This document shows positions 11,810-23,499 of a stretch of 64,000 bases of DNA, one piece after another. Under the pieces are notes generated by a model that saw only the letters and a list, made by a program, of their open reading frames with translations, did no database searches and had not been told where the DNA came from. The number at the start of each line of letters is the position of its first letter. The stretch's first letter is position 1. Both the position numbers and the translations under genes were made by a program. This stretch comes from Magnaporthiopsis rhizophila. Its lineage: Eukaryota > Ascomycota > Sordariomycetes > Magnaporthales > Magnaporthaceae. Location of the stretch: the NCBI GenBank assembly GCA_003049465.1, contig PYSS01000148.1:23463-87462 (forward strand), in the 5' to 3' direction.

Positions 11810-12539
11810 GGTCTCGGTTGGCTGGTTTATCTGGTGTGTTTTGGTTTATTAGGCGCTTGTAAGTTGCTGGTAAAGGCCAAGGACTTGGTAGGGATGGGAG
11901 CTTACAACTTCTGGCAAGAACCAAGGACCCGGCAGGACTGGCGTTTATAAATCGCGAATAAAACCCGGTGGTGAATCAACCTAAAGCCTGACCAGAAAAA
12001 GAAAAAGAAAAAGAAAAAAGATACCAGATAAAGCGAGGCTTATCGAAAGGATTCCTTAGGCCGTAGAACCCCGAAGAATCTTTGTAGGACCCCACCTTTT
12101 TATGGACCTGAATCGTTGCGTTTTCTTCCAAGGTGCTCTTCGTTCCGTTTCTTTCCATCGACCTTCCAAACCAACACCTCTGGGAAATACCAATGTTGGC
12201 AACGCACTTTTCAAACCTGCCAAATTCTACTTGTTCTGTTGATAGAGCTTTCTCCTTCCCTCAGCCAGGAAGGCCAAGACATCTCGGTTTTCAAAACTTT
12301 TTCTACCATTTTGACATGCATCAAACACCGCCGCTGGCAAAGTGTTGATCCAGCACCTGCTCGACCAGCCCTTGGCGTTTCTGGATTGCATAGCACGAAG
12401 CGCGCTTCTGGCTTGCAAGGCAGAGGTGAAGGCGATATACCAGATACCCTCAACTAGATCTACCGGGGGGGCTAGACGACAGCCTGAAGCACGTGGCGTG
12501 GTGTTCCTCCTGACCACTCACGAGGGCAGTAGCGCCAAC
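11810..12539. other. Intergenic region with short A-rich microsatellite
   Basis: Upstream region of the small minus-strand gene. It contains an AAAAAG-type microsatellite at about 11994-12019 and several short open frames without recognisable content. No gene is supported. Confidence 0.4.
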
Positions 12540-12721
12540 ATGAGCAGCTCTACGAACAGCGACCGGGTACGTGGCCTTGCCAACTCCAGTCATCGACTCA
12601 TTTCAACCTCCATGCCCTCTGACAGACGATATTCAGCTCATTTCCTCGAGCAGGTCTCCCCCATCGCGAGTTGGCACGGTTTTTGCTTGAGATGATTATT
12701 CAACGATAGTCAATTCCAGGC

Positions 12722-12910
12722 CTTCATTCCGCCAGCAACGATCCCGTCTTCGACGCGGCCGGAGTCGAGGCAGCGTTTGCCAAACTCCTCCGTCAATGCG
12801 GGGTTGAGCCTGGCTGGACCTGGAAGTCTGCGCATACTCAGCCTACCGTGATAGATTCTTGGCGTGAGAACTCGAAGGGCATGGATATATCCAATCTGCC
12901 GACCGGTTGA
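12722..12910 (+). pseudogene. FF-domain-like coding remnant (Prp40/TCERG1-type)
   Basis: An open stretch of 62 codons ending in TGA contains AAFAKLLRQCGVEPGWTWK. It matches the pattern L-L-x4-V-x-P-x-W-T-W seen in FF domains of the splicing factor Prp40. It is preceded by an acceptor-like TTCCAG at 12714-12719. No upstream exon in matching phase was found: the nearest ATG (12540) with a GTACGT donor is out of phase. I read it as a fragment of a captured or decayed gene. The motif match is by eye and short, so the family call is tentative. Confidence 0.3.
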
Positions 12911-13558
12911 TAGAAACTCAATGGATCACAAAAAAATCAAGTAAGTTCTCCCGCTCATGTCCCCTCGGCACATCCTCACTCATGCCTGAAAAATAACGAA
13001 TTATCTTCGCATGTCGACATTAGCTGACCCAGCTCACCAATTGTTACAACAGCTCTTTTTTACACTTCAGTCCTTGGAGTTCTTATTCAAGCCCTTGCGA
13101 GTCACAACGACGCTTGCACGGTTTACGACGTCACGATTTCTCGGCGAGGGGGTTTTGTCGTTGGAAGCAACGAGTATCGCAGAGGGAGCGGGTCGCCGAA
13201 GCGCGGGGGGTCGACCTACGAGCAGGACAATAGAGATCGAGCAATTCAGTTTACTGCATGCGCCTCTACTTTGCAATACAGACTATATTTTACGATGATT
13301 CTTCTTCGATACAACCCTTGCTCCCGGTAGCACAGAGAAATTCCCCATTGGCTGCTGCCTCCACGTGCCCAGCATTTCAGCCGCACATGCCATAAGCACA
13401 GCCACCGCCACTAGACAAATAAAAAGCCAGGCTTCCCCTCACGAGCCGAAAGCCGTGAATCTTCTAATTAGTCCGTCTCACGCACCATCCATACTTCCAA
13501 ACTGCTACAAGGGACCAACCGAATATTTGTCGCCTGCCGAGTTCTCGCAGCTGTATAG

Positions 13559-14742
13559 ATGGATACTCGCGATGAGGATGTCACCACGGAGGAAATCCGG
13601 CGGCGAATGGACGCCATAATGGATGACTTGCGCCAGCAAGTTCTCAAGACGGGGTACCGCTGCAATGTCGGCCGCCAGGTTCCGCTACGCCTTCCACCCC
13701 CTGGTTCCTCTCCAAGGCGGAACGAAAGCAATCTCAAAGGTGCCGTGCTCATGGCTGCTCTGCTTGGGCTTTGCAACGCCAGACTCTTCGGCATCTGGGG
13801 GCTGATCCTCATGTCTGCGTACCTGTCGGAGCTCACCTTTCTGATAACGCGCGAGGAGCCGCATAATGCCCATGCCTTTGAGACTTTTCACATCAAGGCC
13901 AAGGGGTTTATCGTCCACACCATAACCCTGTCATTAATGCCTTTTGTTCGTCGTGGCATCTTCCGGATCGTTTCCGTCATTGCTACCTTGCCACAGCTAT
14001 CAGCCACTGCTTCCCAGAGTCCCGACGTCCTTGCCAGGCTTCTTTCGGTTCTGCTGATTTGCTTCAGCATAGTGTGGGCGGCAAGGCGAGGATCCATTCG
14101 AATGTCGCGGCTAGCATCAATATGGAAACCATGTAAACTCTCCCTAAGAAGTTCCTTTGCCTTGCCCCGTTTTCCGTACTTTCATGCTTATCGGCTAACG
14201 TCCCTAGTTGTTCCAATTGTGCCTAGTGTATCCACCATATGGCGGAACCACCGCCATCGTCGTTATCCTACTCGAGACTCTACGCGGGGTTCAGAAAGCC
14301 GCGGCCTGGCGCCGCAGGCTACACGCCAAGCTTGCGGGTGTCCCCGCTGCGCTTCACCTCCCAAGATATCTACTCCCTGGGCCGCCACGCTCTCCACCAC
14401 AATCATGGGGCTACCGGCCGCTCACCCAGCCTAGACAGATCCGGCTAGTTCGGCTACATCGCTGGGTCCCTTTTCGGGGTGTTCGGGCAACAATAACACA
14501 CGTGGAGCTTGAGAACCCACCGCTTTACGATGCCATTTCGTACCACTGGGGGACTTCCGAAGAGCGGCGCCGGCTTAAGGTGCTAGACGAGATAGGCGCG
14601 TCCTCCAGTCCCAGGTGGCTCGAGGTGTCCGAGCCAACTTATGACGCGCTTTACAACTTATCCTCCCCTTGGGAAACTCGGCTGCTATGGATCGACGCCG
14701 TTTGTATCGACCAATCACCGCACCCTAGGAACACGGAGAAAG
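13559..14742 (+). pseudogene. 5' part of a HET-domain gene, interrupted by transposon nest
   Basis: Exon 1 (13559-14132) and exon 2 (14227-14742) are joined by an intron with a GTAAAC donor, a CTAAC branch site and a CTAG acceptor. The N-terminus carries several hydrophobic, probably membrane-spanning stretches (residues about 60-90, 115-145, 160-180, and one after the intron). A HET (PF06985) domain then starts with YDAISYHWG and LWIDAVCIDQ. The frame runs cleanly to codons N-T-E-K at 14730-14741, where retrotransposon W begins. HET proteins trigger heterokaryon incompatibility and cell death in fungi. A membrane-embedded N-terminus is unusual for them. The gene resumes at 38199-38203; see the 3' part. 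Confidence 0.85.
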
Positions 14743-15052
14743 TGACACGCGAACTTAGCTTTGACAGTTATTGGGGCGCTTACAGAGGCTGCCAACAGAT
14801 GCACAAAAATCTTGCAATAGATAAACGCCTGACCCCGCAGTTGGGAAACGCGCCCTTGGGATGCATACCCTAGTTCGGCATCAGTACCCGAGTTAGGAAT
14901 GCACGGGCCCCCAGCCCCTTTATATAATAAGGGCTGCCCAAGGGCCCTGGATTGCTAAAAAGGGGAATTCTCTAAGCATTTTTTAAAATTTTAGAAAAAT
15001 TATTAGCAAATATAGGATTTTTCTTAAATTTGCACTTTGTATTTTTGTTATA
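14743..15052 (+). repeat. 5' LTR of retrotransposon W
   Basis: 310 bp, starting TGACACGCG. It contains a TATATAATAAGGG box near 14921-14933 inside a GC-rich stretch (CACGGGCCCCCAGCCCC), plausibly the element's promoter. The 3' copy matches along its whole length with mostly C/T and G/A differences. The GAAAG target duplication is immediately upstream. Confidence 0.9.
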
Positions 15053-15158
15053 AATAATTCTTTTTTCCCTTAAAACCGCCCTATAACAGCCTTTTATCTT
15101 TTTTTTTAAATTTTGGAAAAGCTGTTCTAATAAAAATTCACCCTTTTAATAAGCCCAA

Positions 15159-15659
15159 TGTTACAATCACAGGCCTTCTGCTCCTAGGGTAGGGCACCTA
15201 GGGGCGGTGTTGAGCAGTACTGGGGTGCAAGGTCGCCTTGCACGTGATCTGGTAGAACAGTTGTCTGTATTTTGCTTGCCCAAAAGGTTGCCTTAAACCT
15301 AACTTAGGTTGACTGATGCCGAAGCCTCAGTCAAGAACTACCTAGCACCGTAGGAGACCTTGCCTTATATACCCATAATTTCCCCTACCATGTCCGTGCT
15401 ATATCTGTTATGTTGTATAACGAATATATCACCGTGCTATGTTTGTTATGTCGTATAGCGAACATATCACCGTGCTATATCTGTTATGTTGCATAGCAAA
15501 CATATCAGTTTTATCACCCGTGCTTAGGTAAGTGTTTAGTTATGTGACTCCCTCCTGGCCTTGGTCACTCGGCCCATGGCTTGCATAATTGCGGGGTAAA
15601 GGCGTCCCGCTGGGGGTTAGCCCCAGCCCTTCCGTCCCCTGCCAGTTGTGGTCGTAACA
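15159..15659 (+). repeat. Solo LTR of the X/Y family inside W
   Basis: 501 bp running TGTTACAATCAC...GTCGTAACA, flanked by the 5-bp duplication CCCAA at 15154-15158 and 15660-15664, with no internal element sequence. It is therefore a solo LTR left by LTR-LTR recombination. It is more GC-rich than the LTRs of X and Y and so less RIP-altered. It holds three 38-bp palindromic units at 15396-15433, 15434-15471 and 15472-15506. Confidence 0.9.
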
Positions 15660-15664
15660 CCCAA

Positions 15665-17675
15665 CTGCTTTTTTTGTGGCTATTATCTTTAAAAATGCTA
15701 TTATAATATTATATTTTTGGGCAATAAATCTAGCAAATATTTAAGGAAAATATTCCAAAATAAAAAACAAAAAAAGTTTTATTAATATTTAAACCCTAAT
15801 ATTATTTATTCCAGCCCTTTTTCAGTACCTATATTGTATATAACCCATTATTTTAGGTTTTTTTTAATATTAATACCACCTTATTAAATTCGAAAAAAAA
15901 ATTTAAAACCGATGCATTAATTGGTTCATTTATTATAAAACTTTATTAGGAATAATAATCGGCCTTTAATAAGTTATTTGCCCTTTTATTATCCCCTAAA
16001 TCCAGCAAATATTAGCGGATTTTTCTAAGCAAATTTTTACGATAAAATTCGAGCTATATTATTATTTCCCCTATTATAACCAGTTTTATAAGTGAAAATT
16101 ATTTAACCCAAATCGAACGCAAACAGTATGCCCTAAAATAAAATTTTGAAAATAAATTTAAAATTTTTAACAAAAATTTTAATTTTGTTTTTAATTTAAT
16201 ATAAACCGCTTTTGATAAAATAAATTAGCAATAATATCAAACGGTTAAATTTTTAAAATGAAACACCAAAAAGCAGGTTTATAATTTTAAAAAACAAAAT
16301 GGACAAATTAAATGCGTTATTAATATTATTAAAATATATTTTTGTAATAAAATAATTTAAATTATAAACCTTTTTATATAAAAAATAAATAAAAACCAAA
16401 AAGATTTTACAGTTCTGATACAAATAATAACGGATATTATTAAGGAAATTTCGGAAAATTTTTATAATTTTATAAAAATATATGAGGTTTTTATTAAAAA
16501 ATTTGATAATATTTTCGGAATTTTTAAGCCCAAAATTAAAAAATTCCGGAAAAAGGTAAATAATATTACCTTTTTGATATATGGTTTAAAAACGGACGTA
16601 CAGGATATAATATTTATTAATAATTTTAATAAATGTTGCAATACTTTTGCCCAGAATATTTAAAAGGGCGTAAATATTATTAAGGAATATAATAAAACTA
16701 TTATAACCTTTTAATATAACCTGGGAATTTTTACCGAGGTATATAAGGATTAAGCCAAAAAAATTACCCGAATTTTTTTTTTACCGTTATTTTTTTATAT
16801 AAAAAGCATATGGCTATTTATTAATAATTTTATTATAATAAATAATAGTTTGATAAGTATAATTAGCACAGGTAAAATACCGGAGATAATTATGCAGAAA
16901 ATTATATAAAAGGAACCTTTTCGGTTCCCCAAGCCAGGAAATTTCCGTTTTAAAAGCGCCAGTTAATTTTGCAATAAATAGGATACTATAATAATGGATA
17001 TAAACGGGATGCTTATTTTATATACCCCTTTAATTTTCGAAAATTTTTAAAAGAAAGGCAAAAAACGATAATTAATGCGGATTAATCCTGATTAAAATTA
17101 TCCAGCCATATGCCGGATTTATAATACAAGGCATGGTTGAAAAAAATTTATTAGGGATTTATTATTAGTTATACCGTTATTTTGGCCTTTTGAAAAAGCA
17201 TTCCGAATCGAATTATTATTCTGGAAATTGTTAAAAAATAATTAGGAAAATTTTGGAAATAATACAAAAATATCCGTATTATTTACCAAACTGTGGTTTA
17301 TATAATTCAAAATCAGATTATTTTTATCCAGGCATAATTCCGAAAATTCGAAAAAAATATAATCGAATAAAATTATTAATTTGCGGAAAAAGTTTGGAAT
17401 ATTTTAATTAAAATAGCCCGGAATAAACTAATTAAGGAATATGCCTTTAATTAAATTATTTAGGCCCAAAAAAATTACCGGGCAATTTTAATAATTATAT
17501 ATTTTTGTTTTAAGTTAATAATAATAAATGTGAAAATTTGGGCAAAAACGATTAAAGGATAAGTTTAAAATATTAAACGATATTTTAAAAATACCAAATA
17601 ATAACAAAAATAAATAAAATATTAATAAAGCATTATGGAAGGATAAATTACCGAATTAGCAGTTTAACAGGAAGA
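15665..17675 (+). pseudogene. W internal region, probable gag side, decayed
   Basis: AT-rich W-internal sequence between the solo LTR and element X, 5' of the RT-bearing part. By position it should contain gag. No open frame survives, and I could not place a zinc knuckle with confidence. The assignment rests on element geometry. Confidence 0.35.
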
Positions 17676-18175
17676 TGTTACAAACGGTTCTCTGCTCCTA
17701 GGGTAGGGTACGCTAAGAAAGGTATTAAGCAGTACGGTTTTTATAAGGTTGCCTTGTGCTGGGAATTGGGGTAATAATAAAGGTTTCGATTGCTTGCCCA
17801 AGGGGGTGCCTTGGAGCTAATTTAGATTGATTAATACCAAAGCCTTAATTACGAATTACCTAATACAATAAGAAACTTTTGTTTTATATATCCATAATTT
17901 TTCCGTGCCAAACCTGTGCTATGTTTGTTATGTTATATAGCAAATATATCACTGTGCTATATTTGTTATGTTATATAACGAATATATTATTATGCTATAT
18001 TTGTTATATCGTATAACAAACATATTACCCGTGCTTAGGTAAGTGCCTAGTTACGTAACTCCTTATTTGCCTGTCCTTAATTATTTGGCCCTTGGCTTTT
18101 ATAATTGCAGGGTAAAAATGTTTTGTTAAAGGTTGGTCCTAGCCTTTTTGCCTTTTGCCAGTTATGGTTATAACA
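17676..18175 (-). repeat. Left LTR of element X
   Basis: 500 bp, TGTTACAAACGG to GTTATAACA, three 38-bp palindromic units, strongly RIP-altered. The GAAGA duplication abuts its left edge. Because pol reads leftward this is the 3' LTR of X. Confidence 0.9.
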
Positions 18176-18554
18176 CCAGGTTTCTCTTTTTTAGGCCAAA
18201 TCTTTTTGGTTATATTTATAGCCCTATTTTTTTGATAATAATAAATATTTCCCTTTTTTATTAATTTTTGTTCCCTTTTTTTTTAACAGAATATTTGATC
18301 GGGTGCAAAAGCAAAAAGCTATTAATGCGCAATTTACTGTTCGCTGCAATAACCTGCTTGTTATCCTTTTATTATTTTCCACCAAAATGCTTTTTTATTT
18401 TGCTTGTAAAGCGTTAGGATTTGTGCATTATGCTATATCCTTTTGCAATTTTTTTAGGTGTATCAAATATATTTATTAAGGATATTTTCGGTGCAACGTG
18501 CTAGGTTTTTTTTTGTTTTAGTTTGAAAAGTTTAGTTATTAATATTTTAGGATA

Positions 18555-18815
18555 AGGGTTAAACTGGAAGCAGCAAAGGAAAAGTGCTATTATGCTAATA
18601 TTAAGGTTAAGCATTTATACAAGCAAAAAAAAATCCGTTGCGGGATTAACATTGTGAAAAAGCTGAAGCGGGTTAAGCGGGAGGAAGCCGAACAGGCGGC
18701 CGCGCAGGCCCTTATCGCGCTTTCAAATTTGTTAGCCCCCGATTTTCCTTTATTATTTCCGAGCTGGGCCGATCATAAGGTTAATTTTAACCTTAATTTG
18801 CTGGCCCTGTTTTAA
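18555..18815 (+). pseudogene. Open frame antisense to pol in X: charged coiled-coil peptide
   Basis: On the plus strand, opposite to pol and just inside the 3' LTR of X, an 86-codon frame reads KLEAAKEKCYYANIKVKHL and continues Lys/Glu/Ala-rich to LLAPDFPLLFPSWAD before TAA. The matching frame is open in element Y (23205-23492) with an in-frame 27-bp difference. The local sequence is less AT-rich than its surroundings. No start codon is evident here. It may be a remnant of an extra accessory ORF carried by the family. I do not recognise the protein. Confidence 0.5.
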
Positions 18816-18899
18816 CCAGATAAGTTATTTTGGTACAGGCATTTCGAGCCAAAATCCAAATTTCGGCACTGGTATTAACTTTTTACCAAGGGCTTTTTG

Positions 18900-21800
18900 C
18901 CGGTACTCCTTAAAAGCCTCTGGTGCATTTTTTAGGTTTATTTTTTTTTCCCAAATGCTTTTTTCGATTTTATATCCTGCCTATTTAACCAAATAATGTT
19001 TGGTTTTGTTGATAACTTTTTTGTCCAAAATTTTTTCGATTTTATACTTTTATTTTGGGTTAATTTTTATTAATTTGTTATTTTTAAACCCTAATGGTGC
19101 TAGTTTAAATAAATTGATATAAAAAACCGGGTGGTTGTGTATGGTTAGTAATAGTTAAAATTTATAATTAACGTTGGAAATTTTTTTTAAAATTTTAAAT
19201 AATCCCAATTTTTTGTAATTTAACTTATTATTTAATTGTTTTGTTTTGATATTATATTAAAAAAGATAAATATTATCCTTTTTTTTAAAAGTTGGTTTTT
19301 TGATCCTTTTTTTGTTAGTTTGTATAGATATGCATTATTATAATTTTTTTAGCTTTACCTGGAGGTTTTTGTGCAGTTTGGTAAATTTTTTCACCTATAT
19401 TTCTGCTATTGGGATATATAATTTTGCTTTGGATTTTTTATATACCGTAAATATATACCCGTAATTTGTATAAAACGGCATAATTCCCGTACTTTTGTAT
19501 ATTAAATTATTATACGCAAACTGAGCCATAAAAAATAATTATACCCAGTTATTTTATTTATAACTAATAAAATAATATAAATATTATTTTATGGTTTGAT
19601 TTGTTCGTTTTATTTATTTATCCGTTTAAGGATAATAAACTGTAAAAAAAGCATATTCCGCGCCTAAATTTGCCGTAAGTTATTTTTAAAATTTATTATT
19701 GAACAATTTGTTTCGGTTTAAAATTATACATTTTGGGGTTTTATATTTTGCAATTATATTTTGGATAAAAATATAAACTAGGTTTATAATTTTTGCGTTT
19801 TCCTTAAACGGCAGGTATATAATATATTTGGTAAATCGGTTAATTATTACCATAATGCTATTATATTAAATATTTATAAAGGATTCCTTTAATTTGGATA
19901 GCCCTGTAATAAAATCCGCCGTGATTTTTTGCCATACTTTGCTAAATGCTGGCAAAGGTTGCAATAACCTATAAAATTTATGCCTATTGGCTTTATTTTT
20001 TGCACAATTTTTGCAATTTTTAATTACATTTTATATTTTGGCACAAGTTTTTATAAACCTGTAATATTACCAAAGCTTTTTCCAGGTTTTAATAACCCCT
20101 TAATATTTATTAATTATCTGGCTATAAATTTGCTGGATTTTTTTTGGGGTCCAATTTTTTTATCGGGTTATTTTAACCAATGCCTGTTATGCCGGAATTA
20201 GGGATTTGTTTGATTTTTTAGCCAAAATTGCATATATTTTTGGTAGCATATTTATTTAATGGTTTAATTAGCAGTTTAAAGCATTTGTTTGGCCGTTTTT
20301 TGACCTTTTCCTAACCTTAATTCGAAAATTATAATTTTAAAAAAATTAGCTTTATTAAATTTGTTTTTTATTCAGCGCTTAATTAGTGGTAAATTGTAAT
20401 AGGTTTTTATGGTTGGTATATATTATAATTTGGTGGTTGGCTTTGTACAAATATACTTTTTATTTTTCCAGAACTTTAATAATAGCAAAAAGTTCCTTAT
20501 TATGGATTTGGTAGTTTAGTTTAGGTTTATTTAATTTTTGCAAAAAAAATGCGCAAAAGTGCAACCTTTTTTGATCGTTTTGTTATTTTAGCTATCTTTC
20601 GATAGCAAAATTCGATATATTAATTTTAACCTTAAAAAGTTTTCCTGGGTTTGGTATTATTAGTACCGGTATTTGAATAATGGCTTTTTTTAATAAATCG
20701 AAAATTATTTATTTTTATATCCCCCAATAAAACTGGGTGTTATTTTTGGTAAAATCCGTAAATAGTATAGCTTTTTTGTTAAAATTTCGGATAAATTTTC
20801 GGTAAAAGTTTAAAAATCCCAGGAAATTTTATATTTTTTTAACCGTGATAAATATAGGCTAGTTTTTTACCGCCTGTACTTTTTTGGGTTTTATCCGAAT
20901 TTTTCTTTATTTGATAATAAATCCGAAAAAAGTTATTTTTAGGAAATGCTATATATATTTATCCGGGTTAACCAGAAGCTTTATATCCTGCAATTTTTGT
21001 AATATTTTATATATATATTGTTTATATTTTTCCAGCATTTTTGAAAAAATCAGGATATTATTCAGGTATGCAAGGATAAAAATATCGAGAAATTTTTATA
21101 ATATATGGTTAATTATTCGTTAGAATATGGCTGGTATATTGGTAAGTTTGAAAATTATTATTAATAATTTAAAAGTTTTAAATTTGGTTCGAAAAGCGGT
21201 TTTTTATTTATTACCCTTTTTAATCCTTAATAGGCTATAAGCTTTATATAGGTTTAGGGCTGTAAATTACCGATTTTTCCCGAGCTTATTTTTAAATTTG
21301 TTAATTAGGGGTAAAAAATATCGATTTTTTATTATTTCCTGATTTAACGGACAGTAATTAATATATATCCATTTTTTTTTATTTTTTTTAGGAATAAACA
21401 AAATTTTATATCCCATAAGGAAATTAAAAGGTTTGGTAAATCCTTTTTTAATTTTTTCCTTTAATTGTTTTTATAGCAGCTTTTTTTGCTAAGGGTTTAA
21501 TTAATACAATTTTTGGTATTTAAGTTATGCTTCCGGTTTAAGTTTAATTTTGTAATCAAACGGTCCGTATTTTGGTAATACTGTTTCCAAATTTTTCTGA
21601 AATAACTTTCAATATTTATAATATTTTTTAAAAATGTTTTTAAATCCATTTTTAATAATTTTTTGCTTATCGGGTTTGTTTGTATTTGTATTTATCGGTA
21701 TTTTGGTTAGTGCGGTTTGTTAGGGCTAATTGTTATATTTTGCCGCCGTTGCGGTTATCCTTTCCGGTATCCGATTTTTATTACCCGAGGCCTGTGGCTG

Positions 21801-22358
21801 TTGGGCTTTTTTGCTAATTAATAATAATTTCCTCCATTAAATTTGTTCGGTAATCCAATTTATTAGAGAATTATACTTTTTAAATTATGGAAAGCCTAAA
21901 ATTAGGTTTTTTTTTTCTGTATTTATAATATTCAGGGTTATTTTGCAGGTTTTTTCCAAAAATTGAAATTTGAAATGATCAATTTTAGTATCGATTTTTC
22001 CTTTATTAAATATAATTGGCTTTTATTTTATTATTATAAAATTATATGGTTCTTTTTTCTGATATATTAAAATGCCGTACTTTTTTACCGCTTTTGGTAA
22101 AAAATAATTTTTTTATATTCCGCAATCGATCATAATTTTTATTTTTTATCCTTTTTAGTATATTATTATTCTGATATATTTGTACTGATTATTAATTATT
22201 GCTGTTAAGGTTTTTGCAGGTTATTATTATTCTGCCTGTACCTTTTTTTCGGATAAACCCTTTAATTTTTTGCTTGGGGTGCCTTTTTCCGGTCCCCGGT
22301 TGCCCTTATTAAACGGATAAATTTGTTTATCCAGGTTTGCGCTTTTTTTTATATGGAT
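18900..22358 (-). pseudogene. pol remnant of element X
   Basis: Minus-strand remains of protease-RT-RNase H-integrase. The clearest landmark is FLDIFILAYLNNILIFS around 21042-21095, equivalent to the Ty3/gypsy catalytic Y-L-D-D block with Asp codons changed to Asn. Many stops interrupt every frame. The upstream end (near 22320-22200) is Lys/Pro/Gly-rich like the end of a gag. Boundaries are approximate. Confidence 0.6.
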
Positions 22359-22363
22359 TTTGT

Positions 22364-22826
22364 TATTACAAACGGTTCTCTGCTCCTAGGGTAGGGTACG
22401 CTAGGAAAGGTGCTAAACAGTATGATCTTCACAAGGTCGCTTGTGCTAAAAAACTGGAATAATAACAAAGGTCTCGATTGTTTGCCCAAAAGGTTGCCTT
22501 GGAGCTAACTTAGGTTAACTAATGCCGAGGCTTCAGTTAAAGCTATCTTAACACAGTAAAAAACCCTTGCCTTATATACCAGCAACCCTTCCATATTATA
22601 TTTGTGCTATATTTGCTATATTGCATAGCGGATATATCACTGTGCTATATTTGTTATATCACATAACAAATATATCACCCGTGCTTAAATAAATGCCTAA
22701 TCACGTAACTTTTTTCCCAGCTTGGCTTTAATTATTCGGCCTTTGGCCTTTATAATTGCAGGGTAAAGGCATCCCGCTGGGGATTAGCCCCAGCCCTTCT
22801 GTTTTTTGCCAGCTGTGATTATAATA
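22364..22826 (-). repeat. Left LTR of element Y
   Basis: 463 bp. The edge reads TATTACAAACGG where X has TGTTACAAACGG, and it ends ATAATA in place of GTAACA, both explained by RIP-type changes. Preceded by TTTGT. Confidence 0.88.
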
Positions 22827-23204
22827 TTAGGTTTCCCTTTTTAGGCCAAATTTTTTTGGCCAAAACCTGCAGTTCTGTTTTTTTATTAATGGTAAATATT
22901 TTTTTTCCTTATTATTTCCTGTCCCCTCCTTCCTGACAAAATATTTGGTTGGGTGCAAAAACGAAAAACTATTAACGCACGATTCACCGTTCGCTATAAC
23001 AACCTATTTGTTATCCTTTTATCGTTTTCCACCGAAATGCCTTTTTGTTTTATTTATAAAGCGCTAAAATTTGCGCGCTGCGCTATATCCCCCCGCAATT
23101 TTTTTAGGTGCATTAAATGCGTTCGTTAAAAATATTTTCGGTGCAACATGCTAGATTTTTCTCTGTTCCAGCTTGAAAAACTTAGTTATTAATATTTTAA
23201 AATA

Positions 23205-23492
23205 AGGGCTAAATTAAAAGCGGCAAAAGAAAAGCGCTATTGCACTAATGCCAAAATTAAGCATTTGCATAAGCAGAAAAAAATATGGTTTGAAAGAAAA
23301 ATGCGTGCAATTTGTTGTGAAATTGATAGCGTGAAAAAATTGGAGCGGGTCGAGCAGAAAAAGGCCGATAAAGCAGCCGCGCAGGCTTTCGCCGCGCCTT
23401 TTAATTTGTTAGCCCCCGATTTTCCTTTATTATTTCCGAGCTGGGCCAATTACAAGATTAACCCCGATTTTGATCTATTGGCCCTATTTTAA
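23205..23492 (+). pseudogene. Open frame antisense to pol in Y: charged coiled-coil peptide
   Basis: A 95-codon plus-strand frame, KLKAAKEKRYCTNAKIKHLH, then a Lys/Glu/Ala-rich helix and LLAPDFPLLFPSWAN, ending TAA at 23490. It corresponds codon for codon to 18555-18815 in X apart from an in-frame 27-bp indel. A Met occurs inside (23265). The frame is unusually clean for a RIP-altered element. Function unknown. Confidence 0.5.
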
Positions 23493-23499
23493 CCAGATA

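Noticed and set aside
15396..15506. CRISPR-like regularly spaced palindromic repeats
   Set aside because: Units are adjacent with no unique spacers, lie inside an LTR, and vary with the transposon copy. The genome is eukaryotic.
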